Positions 1 to 14,504 of a stretch of 64,000 nucleotides of DNA are shown here, piece by piece; position 1 is the first letter of the stretch; the number at the start of each line of letters is the position of its first letter. The translations under genes were made by a program, and so were the position numbers. This stretch comes from Gymnorhina tibicen (lineage: Eukaryota; Chordata; Aves; Passeriformes; Artamidae). The notes under the pieces are model-generated. The model was given only the letters and a program-made list of their open reading frames with translations. It did no database searches and was not told the origin of the DNA. The DNA is taken from positions 1,391,421 to 1,455,420 of the forward strand of contig VXAZ01009370.1 of NCBI GenBank assembly GCA_013399875.1, in the 5' to 3' direction.

Positions 1-1164
1 TGAAGGAACCCAAAGTGCAATGCTTTCCCCTTTTCTTTCAGCTGCACAGATCAAGGAGGGCCTTGATTTAATTAATGCCTGTTCTCATGCGGAGGAAAGG
101 ACTTACTGAGTCTTCTTTAGTTTTTCAGGAACTTTCCGCTTTTCTGCTTTGTCAGTTGAAATATTCTTTTTCCAGTGATGCTGGTAATCCTACTGATGTT
201 ACAAAGCAAAGAATGTGGTGAAAGCCTGTCTCATTGCCCATCACTGTGGGTAAGCAGCCTTTTTTCTGGATGGGTATAGTAATATCATACTTAAATGACA
301 GTATCAAATTTGATAATGGAAGAAAAGGAACCCTTTTGAAGGGTGGTTGATCCTTGGTTTTAATGACCAAAAGCGTTAAAAGGATGAGAAGGAATGGTAA
401 ATACTAGAAAATAACTTCCTAAATATAAAAATGCTTGAGAATTATTGTGGATCAGTAAATATTCTACTTAAAAATTCCATGAACAAACATGTATATTATG
501 TTGGGATAGTAACACCTCACTGAGAATCCTTTAAAAATCTGTCTCTTTTGCCAGCTGGGTGAAAGCACACAGAAATGACATATACATTTGAGGATGTGCT
601 CAAAATATAGTTTTCCTTATCTTTTTCATAAGCACTATAGAAATGCCTATAAAATCCACCCGGGCACAACGATCTACTGTTCAGCAGCACCTTCCATTCA
701 AGGTCTCGCAATTCATTAAAATAATTTGCAGAATCCTAACAACTCCCCAAAGAAGAGAGAACGTTTTTCTGATCTAGATATGTCCTTTTGGCAGCTGCAC
801 TGGGAACAGTGCACTTATCCTAAGGATGTCAGTGGACTTTTGCCTGCTTTCAGAGCTGAGCCTGCCACACTCAGTGGGCACAAGGGAAGCTGTAAGTGCC
901 TGGACCCCTTCCAGAAACGCTGAGATAATCTTCAGGGATTTTATTCATGCAGATATAAAATGTTGATATAAATTGTAAATGCTGTTTTCAGAAACACAGA
1001 GCACCTACACATCCCACTGTGAACAGCTGGAGCCTGGGATGCTCAGTACATCTGAAAACCCAGGCCCTTGGGATGCAGTATTCCCTGATGTAACCTGCAG
1101 ACAGCACTACCTTCCAGAATACAACAGCTGAAGCAGGGAAATTGGAAAAGGCCTTTGTTATTGC
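1..1164. other. Unique non-coding sequence
   Basis: No gene or repeat was recognised here. A pyrimidine tract ending in CAG at positions 40-41 resembles a splice acceptor, but no coding frame of any length follows it. The open frames present are under 75 codons and resemble no known protein. Confidence 0.6.
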
Positions 1165-1537
1165 AGAATCATAGAACAGTTTGAGTTTGAAGTGGCATTG
1201 GACATCATCTCGTTCTAAAACCCCTCAGAATGATGGGCAGGGACACCTTTCACTAGACCAGGCTGCTTAGAATTCCATCCAACCTGGTCTTGAACACTTC
1301 CAGGGATGGGGCAGGTACAGCTTCCCTGGGCAACCTGTGCCAGGGCCTCTCCACCCTCACAGGGGAGAATTTCTTCCTACTATCCAATCTAACTCTGTCC
1401 TCTGTAAGTTTTAAGCCATTCACCATTGTCCTGTCACTCTAGGCCCTTGTCTGAAGTCCCTGTCCAGCTCTCTTGTAGCCCCTTCAGGCAGTGGAAGGTG
1501 CTGGAAGGTCTCCCCGGAGCCCTCTCTTCTCCAGGCT
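1165..1537 (-). mobile_element. CR1 LINE, 5'-truncated 3' end
   Basis: This is a clear 3'-terminal piece of a chicken repeat 1 non-LTR retrotransposon in reverse orientation. Read on the plus strand it starts with AGAATCATAGAA, the complement of the ATTCTATG-type CR1 3' terminus. It then runs in the standard CR1 order: a GATCATCT-like block, 'GGGCAGGGACACCTT', 'CACTAGACCAGG', 'CCAACCTGGTCTTGAACA', 'CAGGGATGGGG', 'CTGGGCAACCTGTGCCAG', 'AATTTCTTCCTA', 'GTCTCCCCGGAGCC' and 'TTCTCCAGGCT'. Similarity stops at about 1537, which is the 5' truncation point typical of CR1; full elements are several kilobases. No reverse transcriptase coding part remains. Many substitutions point to a moderately old, inactive copy. 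The family is recognised from memory of the consensus; the subfamily is not assigned. Confidence 0.93.
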
Positions 1538-4500
1538 ATCCCATTGCTCTGTACGTGACCCCGGTACAGAAATCTGCCCTCCACAGCCTGTTCACATCAG
1601 TGCTTTCTCTAGGTCTCAGCTCAGTTACTTGGAGAGGGAGCATTTCGGGAAAAACAAACTGTTTTTATGCAGCCACGCCATCAGGGCTGCTGGAAGTCCA
1701 ACACAACACCTTATTCCGTGCCTCGTCCGACACACGTGCCGCGTGTCTGTGGCGTGTAAGGAGAAGCTTCCCGCTGTGTCACATCAGGGTTTGTGCTGAT
1801 TCTCATTGCTGACCCCAGTGAAAGAGGAAGAGGCTCTTGGTTATACCCCGGAACGCTGTCATGGAGCTGTTGCCCAGTGCCAGAAATTTGCACCCACAGT
1901 TTCCCAGCCACGCTGCAGGCCAAGGAAAGCAAGAAGTGCCACATGCAGGCTGATGAGGAACACAAACACACTGCACCAGATCTGCTAATAGATCTGATCA
2001 CAGATCGGGCCAGCAAGCAGGGACAAGTGATAGCAAAGTAACGTGAATGAAGGTAATGAAAACAGACTGGAAGCAGATTTAGGATGAACATAATTAGAGT
2101 TAATGTTAGCACTGAAAGCAGAGATTTGGGGGTTGGTGGTGCCTGGGGCTAGTTGACGTTTATCAGCATAGCTTGACTGTCTCTCTAAGTGGGGTTTTGT
2201 ACCTGGGAAGGGATTCTGACATTTTGTTCACAATTGGACCACCTGCTCATGTCTCATCAGCTAAAAAGAGCTTAAAGGCTTCTTAGCACACGGGAGGTAT
2301 GGATCAGGCATGCAAAAATATTTTAGTCTTGGATGCAGCGTCTCTTAGCCATAGCCACAGAAGTAAGTGACTCTTCTTTTTGTCTTTATTCAGCATAAAT
2401 AAGGCATAAATTTCTAAATGAAGCCCATTTCTAGCTAGAAATACATGAAGAGCCATCCTTTATGTGTCTGCAGCTAAAAAGATGCTGCAGTGCTGGGATG
2501 CACCGAGCTCTCCCGAGCTCTCCTCTCTCCGTGCTTCTCCCCCACCCCTAACCCCAGTGGTGTCGTGGTGATCAGCACAGACCAAGGGCCCCACCATGTG
2601 TCTGCTCTGATGTGTCCAGTGCCAGCCTGGGGAGTGTGGCACAGGCTCACTTTGGAGGGTAGCCTTGGCCATTAACGGGCCAATGTATTGAATGCACCGT
2701 GTGCTGTTTGTTCTGAATGTCCGACTCACTCCCTGAGCACTCCTGACCTGATGCAGTGGGCAAATCCTTCTGGGATGATGGTGGCCTGTGCCCCATTGCA
2801 AACACAATTTGGGACAGGACGGTGACTGTCTGCTTTTGGGACCACACTGGTTCGTGTCACCTTTTTCTCCCTTCAGGGTGCTTCTTTCACTTGAAGCTGC
2901 TGTGATACGCTCATGTCACAAGAAACCAATCATTATATTTTAATCCAATCATTGGAAAACTGGTATGGGATAACAATTCTAGCCTTGGCACATTTAACAA
3001 ATGCACTAGAGCCAAACCAGACAGATTTGGTTATTTATTTCTGTCAAGGATTGAACAAAAACTTCCACTTGAACCCCTTGAGTCCCTCCCCTCCTCCTTT
3101 CCTCTCCTTTCTCCCCCCTACACCCTTTGCCAAAGTTCAGCTCAAGTTGATGAAGAATGTGTATTTTTTGAATGGTAAATGCCTGGCAGGCCTAGGAACT
3201 ATCTACAAGACAGGTGTGTGGCTCAGGCAGCTTCCAGCTCCCTGCTTGGGACTGAGAGTGCCTTTGTAAGAAAGCAGCTTCAATCCTGTCCTGGAAGAAA
3301 CATTCCTGCCCCTGGGGGACAAGTGATTCATTCAGTCAGTGAGGTCAGTCCTGCTGCAGATCTGCCTAAGAGAAGCTGCCAGCTGTACTGAACTTAACTC
3401 ATAGTCACAAGCCGTTGTGGAATTTGTGCTTTCTGCCATTCTGCAAAATGGTAGGAACTGTGACCTTGGACTGAGCTCAGGTCTGAAATTCAGTGTCACC
3501 AGGATGAGCCATCATCGCAGCTGGAGTGGGAGAGTAGGGTGTGACAGCAAACCAGACTGCAAGGGCATGAATTTCCCCCGGACTGAAAGATAAGGGGAGA
3601 AACGAGGAGGAGGTGAAGAACACCTTGAATCAGTCAGCAAAGTTTGTGATTGCTGATTCCCAGCCGGGGTCTCTGCACTGTGAGGGGATCCCGAGCTGAA
3701 GGGGATGCTCAGGTGCAAAGGGGAGTGAGTGGGGAGAGAGGAGACCCTAAAACGAGCGTGATCACCAGAAAGCAGTGCAGGGAGTGTGATGAAAGCACAG
3801 CTGCTGGTGGGGAGGAGAGGGTGTCTCCAGGCACAGGGCATGTGTCACCAGGGCGATGCAACACAGAGGAAGAATGTGTAAAAAGGAAGGATACAAAACT
3901 CTGGGTCACAGACCCCAAGGCGTTGCTGGTGGGTGTCTGGGGCTGTCAGGAGTTTGCTCACATCCCTCCTCCAAAGACTTCCCAGGAGGTGTTTCTGCCT
4001 CATCTCTCAGCACCTGCCAGCTCCTTTGCAGGAGGACTGTCCCCACAGCAGGTGCCCTCCCTGGCTTGCTTTTCCTCTTGCAGTGGAAAACCTGAACTAG
4101 CTGTGGGCTGCAGATTTTTCTTCTGGACTAAAACTCTTGTATAAGGCTCAAAAGGAAAAAAATTAACAGTTTTAAAGGGAGCAGTAACACTGTTTAAAAG
4201 AGGTCAACGAGATTAAAACATCTGAGTTCTTCCTGATTTTATCAATTTTCCCCATGACTCTGAATTATCTCTAACTCAGTGGAGCTGCAGGAGAGATGAC
4301 CATTTTTGTTGATTTTTGTCAACTGATGAAAATTCCCTTTTTTAAGAGAGCTTAGAGTACTTTGAGGATATTTTGCTAGATAAATTATTTATTGCTGGGC
4401 TGCCCAGAGGCTGTGTGGGACCGACAAGATGCCTGGGAGGAAACTGTATGCAGGTCTGCCCTTAAGAATCTTGGTGCTGAGAGGGCTACACTAATGTCAA

Positions 4501-7500
4501 AGCCAGGTAAATATGATTCTGCTTTCTAACTAGGGTCAAAAAATTCAAATTAACAAAAACACTGAAGCAAAATCAAACCATAAAATTACTTAAATGACTG
4601 AAAACATGCAGAAGAGAAATCAGCTTTGACAAGCAGAAGTTTAGGGAGCTGTTTGACCTTCCAGCTCTATTCAGTCGAGGAAACTTTCCCCATCACTCTC
4701 TGATTTGTCTTTCTGGATTGATCATAACCACCTGGCAATTTTCTCACAGCAGAGATTTTATTGGAGACTTTGGCTGTAGTGTCTCATGAGCATAGACACT
4801 CTTGCTTAGAGAGCTGATGGTGAGCAAACCAGAACTCCTTGTGATCACCCTTTAAAGAGACAACAACGTGTGGTGTGATTTACAAACAAGGTAACTTTTT
4901 CTTTTTGGTGCCTTTGGAAGACCTTACAAATGCTTCACTCTCCTGTGCCCACCCAACACCCATTACTGACTGCCCTCCTCCCCTTGAGGTTTCTCATACA
5001 CGCCCAAATGTGTCAGTGGGAAACAAGTGGGCGAAAAGGAGTACAAAATTTCCAGATTTACGTCAAAACTGTGGGATGCAGCAACATACAGGGGCTTCCT
5101 GGCTAAGGACACTGGCCAGGATAATTTGGGTCAGAGGAACCTTCCCCTTCCGCTTCTTTGGAAAGCCCATGGCTCTTGTGTCAAAACCATAAGGCTTCCT
5201 TGTCCTCTTGACCCCGCTCTTAGAGCTGTGAGGTTTGTTGCCTTCTCTTTTTGAGTAACGAGGAGTGCCGGTGTTTTTGTGTGTCATGTTCCCTGGCCAC
5301 GTGTAGGGCGGTGGTTGCACAGTGGCTGCTGGGTCATCCTGTGCCCCCTGTTGTCCCCTAAGCTCAGGGATTGATAACTATTGATACTTTGGAGTGTAAT
5401 TGATAGGGTCAAGCCCAAGCCAAGTGAGTGAACTTGACAGCACTCTGGGAAATGCATGCCTCAATTTGCTGTTTCATCATGATGTGAGTCAATGAAAGTC
5501 ACATGTTTTGCAGAACTCTAAGAAGAATGGAAATGGAGAAGAAAAACAGGAACAGGTTTTAGGGAAGTTTCTTCTACCCACATTTCCTGGGCAGACAACC
5601 GCAAGACACTGTATGACATCAATTTTGGGTGCAGGACCTCTACAGGTGTCTAAAAACAAATTGTTGCCCAATAAAATGGAACCTTTCAGACAAGCTTCTC
5701 GTGCATACCTTCAGAGTTCTTTAAATATCTTTGAACCACTATTCCTTAATCCCTCTACACCCTTTGGGTCACATACACAGCATCAAAATAATGGTTCATG
5801 ATGATCATTGGGAACAAAGTTTTGTATTTCTAATACACCTGTAAGGGTCAGAATTCACAGGTCATGAACTGACCTAAATCAAAAATAGTGTAAATGGGTT
5901 TTACTCTGTTCTTCCTGCTGGCTGGTTCTTCCTTGATATGTAAGACAATTTCCAGATCATTGTCCAGGCCACACTTCCTTCTAATCTCTGTGTGACTTCC
6001 TCCAGACTCCTGCACGGCCCCAAGGCTGCAGAGTGGGACCATAGATGGTTCAGTCACCATGGGATGATTTGTTGACAGATCTGGGTATTAATGATGCCAA
6101 TGTGGCTACCCTAGAGTGGGTAGAGCAGGGGCCAGTGTCCCTTTCAAGCTATAGAAGACACTTTAGACCTTGTGGTTGCAGCTTCTCTGTAGTTATTTTG
6201 AGCAGTTGATGGCATTAAGCAAGTATCAAGGCAAAAGTTCCTACATGTTTACTCTCTTTATCTTCCATGACTCACATCAGTTGTACCAGGCCTGGCACAG
6301 CTGAACCATGATCAGACCTGGCAGTGTTTTCTGAGCTGTTTTATCAGCGTAGGGCAGGAGGGTTTAGTGAGGGCAGAGAGCAGCACATAGCCACACTTCA
6401 CAGATCCCTCTGGTCCGTGTCAGCGTCAGCATATCTGCGAGGGAGCCTGGCATCCAGCCACAGCACTACTCAGCAGCTCCAGTCACTGCAGTTCTGGCTA
6501 AAAACCTGCTGCTGCTGCCCCACAGGTGTGCTGGGCTCAAGCAATGGCACAACCAGGCTCCAAATACGACCTGCTGTCCAGGAGCATCAGCTGCCCACCT
6601 GAACAGCAAAGTCTGTAGGGAGCCAGAGAAGAGGCAACACTGAGAATTCCCACTCTCCTGTTAATTTCTCATATGCTTTGTGACAAACATGTCACTTCTG
6701 AAACTGTCACACTCCTATCTCTTCTCCCACCCCCTCCCTTGTCCTCAAAATTCCTGAGTTTTCCCTCCAGTGATTCTGCCAGCCCAGCTCCTGGGGATAA
6801 TGTGCCAGGGCCTATGAACATTGGAAGTATTGGTGGGCATCTGAGCTCAAAAGCAGCAGTTGACAGATGTGTCTCTCGGTGTTTGTATTCTAAGTAAGCT
6901 GAAAACGCAATAAATGAAACACGCAGAGAAGCAAAATTTCTTCGGAAAGAAAGGACATTTCTGATTCAGGTCAGTCAACACACGGATGGCCTTCAGCGTC
7001 TTGAGAGCCCAGCCAAAGATTTTTGTGTATAGGTGTTTGTCTGGAAGGTCTGGCAGGCTCTTTCACTCAGGTGTGAACTAAAGCACAGTTCAACACATTT
7101 CAGGGTGATTCTGGTCAAGCATGTCCATATGACTGATGCAGACATTCCAACAAAGAGCCTGTAGTTACCTGAGCACTCCTCAGCAGCAATGGTACACAAA
7201 GATGGGATAAAGAGTCTGCACTGGCACAGACACAGGGCAGTGAGGCAGAGAAAGGGCTGTCTGCCTTTTTGCCACTTTTATGTCTCAATAGCTTACTTTT
7301 TGAGGAAGAAAGACTTGAACATGAACCTGTGGCCCAGCAAGGAGAGACTTTTACATACACTGAATTTCCTGAAGATTTTCTGCTCCTTCAAAATCTATTT
7401 CAGGACTCTCTGAGAGATTCCTTCACTATATATCATTGTCCAGAGATGGAGCTCAACCACTAAATCTGAAAAATAAATAAACACGTCACCAAATGACTCT

Positions 7501-8800
7501 GAGTGGGGAAGGAGGTGAAGAGATAAATGGTGCACATATCTCAGGCAGCAAATGGATGTCTGAGAGACCAGTAAATGGTTTACTTTGATTTGTTCACCCT
7601 CTTGAGAGAGAATGGATGTCTTGAGGCTTCACTGGAGGAGGGACGGCAGCCTGCAAGGAAGAAAGGCTGGAGGGAGGCAAGACAGTGGTGCCTCCTTTGC
7701 ATTCCAGGTAACACAGAAATAGGTGTCTGCATTGCTGAGGAGGCAGCAGAGAAGCTGATGTTCTCTAGCATCAACAGTTTGATTTTCCAAGGCTGCTGGA
7801 GCAGGGGAGGATCTTGGCACCAGTTCAGCCCTGGGGACAGCGGAAGGAGATTTGCATGTGGTGACTGTCCCCATTTGTCATCCACTCCCAAAGATCAGCC
7901 ACGGAGCAAAGGGCAGCAAAGTTCACAAGAAGAGCTTTTACCCTGTGCAGCCTTGGCCTCAGCCTTCAGAGACACCAGGAAACATCAGCATGGGCTGGTC
8001 ATGAGGGATGATGAGGGCCATTGCCCTGTCCCAAATTAAAGCCTGTGTCAGGGATCATGGAACAAACCCCAGCCTTGACTGATGCAGTCACCTGAAGTGA
8101 TGTCACTGGTTCTTACTGGGGCGTGGTGAGACCAGAGGAGATTCTGCATCATCAGTCCAGGAAGCCAGGGTGAGAAATCCCCTGGTCTGCCAGACTCCTT
8201 TGGATGTACAGGGACTTGTACTCTGTGCTGTACAAGAGTGAGGACTGAGGGACCTCATTAGATATGAAATAGGCAATAAAACGTGTTTGGTTCCTGAAAA
8301 AGTGGGTATCTAATGCAAAGTCATCCTGAGAACAAACCTACATGTAATACAGGAGGTCTCTGGATGATGGCAGCTGTCCCAGCCATGAGGTCTCAGCCAC
8401 AGAGCAGAGAGGAATCAGTACCCAATAATTTCTCTAAAATAGGGCCCAATAGTGATTTCAAAATAGACCCACTCCCACTGGTGTCTGCTATGTTCTGGTT
8501 GGCTGCAGCTTTTCAGCCTCCCAGGCTCCCTGTTTCACACCAGTGCCTGTGAGGACAGCCCTGTGGTCCTGTGGAAAACCTATCAATGATGCAAAAAATT
8601 GCAAAAAAACAAAGTGAATTTTTCCTTTAAGCCCAGGAAGGTTATCAACCCCAGAACTCCTCTCCCTTCCACCCCTTGCTGCTCCCTCCTGCCACGCACA
8701 CTCCTGCCCTCTCCTCTCACATGTGCCTTGTGCGGGGAAACTGGTGACTTGGAGGAAAAAAAAAAGGAGACTGAGTCATGAGGTCATACCATTATCACAT
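1538..8800. other. Unique non-coding sequence
   Basis: No gene, RNA gene or recognisable transposon was found. Open frames reach 164 codons (3650-4144, plus) but overlap equally open frames on the other strand and resemble nothing known. Small structures only: a GATCTG/CAGATC inverted repeat with a 4-nt loop at 1991-2006, a GAGCTCTCC doublet near 2506-2523, and an 11-bp direct repeat (AATGGATGTCT) near 7550 and 7610. A C/T-rich patch lies at about 3076-3125. Confidence 0.6.
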
Positions 8801-11800
8801 TTCTATTCCAGTGCTTTCTCTCGCTGCCTACAATTATCACTCCTTTATTCTTGTACTTGGCTTCTTAGACTTTGATCTAGTCCTTTGCTTCATATCCTTT
8901 GATGCATTTTAGCTTACATTGTCTGTAACCTGACCCCTTGCCATCTAATTCCACCAACTTCTCACAACCCGTATCAACCACTCTCTCCCCCCTTTCATCT
9001 TTCTTTTGTATAAATGTCTACAGAGCTGTAACAAAGAAACTACAGTGTAGTTGTAGCACTTCCAAGATCCTTAGGAGTGCTGGATAAAATCTCTATGCAT
9101 TTATTTTGCCCCTCACAGGTCATTTTAAAACATCTTTGTTTATTCCTTTTTTTCCTCCAGACAAAATGAAAATGCTAAGGAAAGAAAAGCTAAATACGGT
9201 GCTTTTTTTTTCGCCCCTGAATTTGTTATGAAAACCTTTTAAAATTATTTTTGTTGTAAACCTATCTTCAAGTTCATTTCAATGACATTAAGACTGTAGA
9301 GACACGGTACATTTTCATCATTAAATACTGGCAGACTTTGATCATGTTTACCTTCATTGAGGAAAAGGAAGGAAAGGCCAGTGCTTACATTGCAAATACC
9401 AATTAGTGCAGAGCTACAGTGTGTGCATATGTATTTATAAATATATATTTAGAGGAAAGAAAATAACTTGGTTTTTTCAAAGTAGGTTCTGTGGGCAAAA
9501 ATATATGTTTGTATTTTCCAATGTCCAAGTAATGCAGAAACAGACTTGCAGTTCTCAAAGGTGATTGAGGAGCCTGAAGACTTTTTAAATCAGTGGATTA
9601 TAAGACTTGACAATGTCTGAATATTTGGGAATATTCTTAACTGCAACTTCAGGTATTTAAATTTTATTGTCATTCAGGTCCCAAAATCCTTTAGAAATTG
9701 GATTTAGAATTCAATCAGTGAGGCAATTTCATGCACTTTTGTCCTATACTTCTGGTATATATTTAGCAGCGAGTTGGAACTGAAGGAACAGAGAGCGAGA
9801 AGAGATTTTTTTAGATGCCTCTGCATAGCCAGAAAGTTATTTACAATAATATTTCTCTTTCTGCTTGATAATAACAGACATGTAAGGGCAGAAAGAGGTA
9901 GCTGGGTGCAGTTCGCATGGTGGCTCTGACATCTAACTCAGGAGACCTACTTCTTTATTTTTAGCTGCTGGGAAGCAGTGATGAAGGCAGAGGGTGTGTT
10001 GGGTTTGAACAGTCCTGGTACCTCCCAGGCAGGTCAGACAGATCCCATGCATTTAGGCAAGAAATTCTGCTTTAGACTTGCAGGTTCTCTGGCCACCCAG
10101 CTGCAGGTGTGATCTTGCTGTGGACTGATGCTCTGAGGGCTTCAGTCTCTGCTGAAGAATAATTCTGCTCTCCCCCTACGCCCAGTCCAGCATGGAAAAA
10201 TGGTGCAAAACACGCTTTGAGCAGGTGCTGCTACTCAGCAACCTGACCCACAGTTTTCAAGCAGGAGATTGGAAAGGAGCAAGGCCTTCTGCCTGCTTTC
10301 TCCTGCCCGCCTTGGCCTGCAATACTGGGCTGGGGCTTGCCTTGGCACAGCTGCACAGATAAAATGCTCTGAGTTGTGTTATACACGTGGTGTCTCCACA
10401 CAGAATGGAGGCTCAGAACCTGATTTTACAGTCCCTTTCTCTCCTGCAAGTTCTTTTCTGTCCAAAATGTTGCAACTCTGAGCAATTCCTAGAGGTGCTT
10501 TGGGAATTTTCTAGCTAATAAAATCCTCTGCTGCCAGCAGTTCCCAAGGATGTCAGGCAAGCAGTATTGCAGGTGCTGGGGAGAAAAACATAACAACAAA
10601 CAATGAAAAGAAACTTTAAGAAAACCTTGAGGTTTCACTTTGTCCTGCAGTAGCTAGTTGGTTAAACACCTTTTCTTGCTGGCTGATTTCAATCTCAAAA
10701 ATCATGTTTTCCATAACAGTGGGCCAAATGGTTCCTGGGTAGTTTGAACACCTGTGAACCTGGCATGCTGAGCCTCTAAATAATGCAGACACAGCAGTTC
10801 CCTCTGCACCTCCCTGGTTCATATCCTTTCCTAGCTGGCAAAACCCTCTGATAGCGACAGTGTTTTGCAGCTGGAAAATAGGTCACCTTCAAAGCTACGT
10901 ATTTGTGCACACATACGTGTGTGGATATGCCCTGAAGTTGAACAAGTGAGTGGAACAGTTACATTCAAGGGAGAACTCCAGTTTTGCCCTCCATGAAAAT
11001 CCCTGGAGGGATTTGGTGGGACACCCAGGGTTGTAAGTGTGGCAGGAGGGTGAAGCCAGGGAAGGGAGGGACCCCAGAGGAAGTGCTTTCTTGGACTAGA
11101 GCCGCTCAAGAAAGAGGAGTCTATCAGTAGATTAAGGTCTGGTTTCTGTTTGGTTGAGGTTTGGGAGTCTCACCAAGTGTATTCATGGTCACACATGTGC
11201 CTTCAAGTACTCAGAAAGAAAATATGTCCTCGAGACAAACTGCAAGAATCCTGCCTCTGAATAATCAATTATTTTATTCAGAGGTTTCTGTGTACAGCGG
11301 TGAACCAGCAAGTTTATTTATGCTGAAGTTTCTCATCCATAATTGATGACTAAATCAGCTCTGGTCTTCCCATGGCCTGCAGCTCCTCTGATGTGGTCGC
11401 GTGTGCGAGGCAGCTTTGAGCTGGGCACGGACGGTTTGCTTGCAATCAATTATGCATGTGGTAGGCACAAAAGGATTGTTTAGGGCACAGGGGAAACTTC
11501 TCCTTCCGCTTCTGAGTTTTCAGAGGCGAACACGTTGTACGAGAGGACTCAGTCTCAGAGCTCCCATCTCCCGTCTAACAGTGCTTCATCCTCTGCCACT
11601 CACCACCTGCTGCTCATTCAGTGGCCGCTTTCCTTCATAAAAGTGTTGTTCAGTGTTCACTGTTTTCTCTGCTCAGTGCACCACTGCCCTTTCAAGCTTA
11701 ACATCAACCAAATCCACTCCCAAACCTATCTAAAGTTATTTAAAACCTCAGCTTTTCTACTGGAACACATATAAGGCTATAAAAATATGGTACATCTACG

Positions 11801-14213
11801 TATAAACAGTGTAATAAAATAATTTCTTTTTACCTTGAAGCCAACACGAGTTTTACATTTAACTTCAAAATAGCAAGAGGACTTTAGCTCCACATAGCAC
11901 GGACACAACAAGCACTTGTTGAGACGTGCATTTTGGCATGACTGCTGAAACAACTCACATTTAGTTATGGGAGTAGTAACCCAAGTGATGGGACCTCCTG
12001 CTTCAGCAAATCCATCCACAGCTGTTCTGCCCAGCTCCTGGGACCTGTGCTGACTCACACCTCGGGGGTCCTAGTCAAAATCTTCTCTCTGAATAACAGA
12101 TGAACATACGAAAAAACTGCTACATTTGGCTATATTTTCAATCCAAGTCTATTTTCTTTGTTTTTGTACGTCCATCCCTCCTTTTATCTCTACAGGGAAC
12201 AGTCTTGCAAGGGAAAAAAGACTCCAACCAGACATAAGGCATTCCCTGTTTAATAAATCCCATTATGCTTTTGTAAGCTCCTTTCCTGCTCTCTCTTGGA
12301 AGGGAGCTCTTATTCTACCTCTCAGTCCTCACGGACCAGGAGGTCAAGCAGCTCCACAAGACCGCTGACACCAAGCTGATGTTGGCCACTTTCTTTTCCT
12401 GGTCTCAGAAAGGACTGAACTGAGCTGTGGCTGCTTCACGTAACTGCAGCTGGAAGGACTTGTACACGGCAATAAAACCTTAACGGCCCCAGCCATTAAA
12501 TCAAGGAGCACCAGATCCTTTGATGGAAATATGAGTGTGCCTAAACTGGAGGGAATCGAGGACTGAATTCGACACACACGGTGCTGACGACTTGTAAAAC
12601 GCCGTGAGTGCTTGACCTGAGATTGTGGAGGCACAGCTGGCTCTCCAGGGTGGGGTTCACGTGGTGCCGGGAGGTGGGGAGGCGGTGGTTAACGCGCCTT
12701 AAGAACTCGGTGAACCATTTGGAATGTTCAGGGGGAAAAAAAAAAAATAAAATGAGCAGTTGTTTAGACGAGATGGAGCGGCACGCTGAGGTGCTTTGTG
12801 CTGTCTGAGCCACGTCGTGTGGATTGTCGTGTGAAAATCCACCCTGAGTCTTCGTGGGGCAGTCAGCTGGTGCAAGCACCCACTTAAAACAAAGGTGGGG
12901 TTTTGTTTTGTGTCTGGAACAATCCATTACCGTTTAACAGAGCTAGAAATAGTGCAGATTTCAAATGGCGTGTAGTCCTCAAGGCTGAGATTTTTTTCCC
13001 CTTTTAACAGATCTAGATGCCAAATGCTAATTCCAGTTATTGGTAACTTTTTATCCAAATTGCTTTAGCAGCTTTGACTATCTCGGCTATAATAAGGCAG
13101 ATTAATATGACCATGATTTAACTGGGAGAAACATGGAATAAGAAGAGCACAGCAAACAAAATTGACCTGTCTTTATATGACTCTCACCCCACTAGATCAC
13201 CCAAAAAGACAGGGCTTAGCAGAGGATGTGGTTTTCTAAATCAGTGTCAGATTTGATTGCCTCTGAAAGCCTCTCTGGGTGCCTTTCTCCCCACTATGAC
13301 CTGTGTTTTCTGCTCAGTGCTTGGCCTGAGTCTTGTGGGTGGACACTGAGGGATTCTGCAGGGGGAAAAAAGGGATTTTGGTATTTTTTTTCAGCAGAGC
13401 TGGAAGGAATCCACCTTTCCACAGTTCTTGGAGCAAGGGCCAAGTTAAGTTCCACCAAGAGGAGAATTAGACAAGCTCAGTGGCAACATGGGAGGATTCA
13501 GCTTCATCCGTCCCATTGCACCTCCCCAGCTTTGAAGTGCTGTACGTGTTTATGCTTCACAAGACCAAAAGTCTCATTTTTTCCCTGGAAAAGTGTATGT
13601 ATTTCAGCGTGGTATCATTCCATTTTCAGACCATCCAGGCTTACTCTATAATTCTTTATGCTTCACAAGCAGCAGCTCATGGAACTATAAATGTGACGTT
13701 TCTTGACTAGATGGCTGATATCTAATATTTCCATTCAGAGCACCTCTGTCTTTCTGTAAAAATCAGGCTATACATGACCCTTTCTACACATTTCTATTTT
13801 TAACATGTTAAAAAAAGCAATCCCTTCTATTTTTAGGTACAGTTCAGTTCTCTAGACTGGCTGGTTCTAATAAAAAAATTCCTCACTCTCTAAAGAAAAC
13901 CCTGCATTGAAATCACAAATCCAGGGGAACGTCCTGTACTATTAGCAAACCTACGAAGATGAAAACCTGAGCTTCTTAGCAAAGCCTCCAAACAAAAACG
14001 TTAATCCAGGCTTGAGAGAAAAAACAGGCAAGGAAGAAGCATTAACCCCAGGAAGTTTTCTACCGTGCTCCCACCCTGCCATGATAAATATATAGAAAAA
14101 CATCTTCATCAGCTCAGAAAGGAGATCAGGCCTTTGGACCTCTTTCAGATCTCTTTTTATCTGGTCCACTTGGTTTGACAGCTCTCTGTGTTTCTGATAG
14201 CTGTTTCTCTTCT
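8801..14213. other. Unique, partly AT-rich non-coding sequence
   Basis: Nothing identifiable as a gene or transposon was found. Positions 8820-9800 are AT-rich with T runs and TATAAATATATAT-like stretches around 9430-9450, so the composition differs from the more GC-rich patches near 12550-12830. An A run of about 12 lies at 12736-12747. Open frames up to 141 codons (13226-13651, plus) show no recognisable domain. Confidence 0.6.
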
Positions 14214-14275
14214 GGAGATCATATAATCCTCAAGGTTGGAAAAGACCTCTAAAATCATCCAAAGCCATTGAAAAA
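14214..14275 (-). mobile_element. CR1 LINE 3'-end remnant
   Basis: A short piece matches only the extreme 3' end of CR1 in reverse orientation: GATCATATAATC, then AAGGTTGGAAAAGACCTCTA, then AAATCATCCAAAGCC, in the consensus order. Similarity is lost after about 60 bp, so the copy is either heavily truncated or eroded. It has no coding content. Confidence 0.8.
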
Positions 14276-14504
14276 AACAGACATTATTTAGGGAACATTC
14301 TGTGGCAGAGCAGACATACAGCACACGTGTGCTAACCACAGCAGGGACTCTCTGAAGCCACTTTGGGAAGGGTTTACCTGGTCCTTGGTGCTCTGTTTTC
14401 TGCAGTCTAAAGAGCTGGGGTCCTTAGCCTATTTGTTTGGACATCTCATGTACATATTATGGAAGGATTGACTGTCCTCTCCTCCAGCTATTTCAGAAGT
14501 TGCA

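Noticed and set aside
9994..10015. TGTTGGGTTTGAACAGTCC resembling the start of an avian LTR
   Set aside because: Only a few bases match and no second LTR, primer-binding site or internal region follows.
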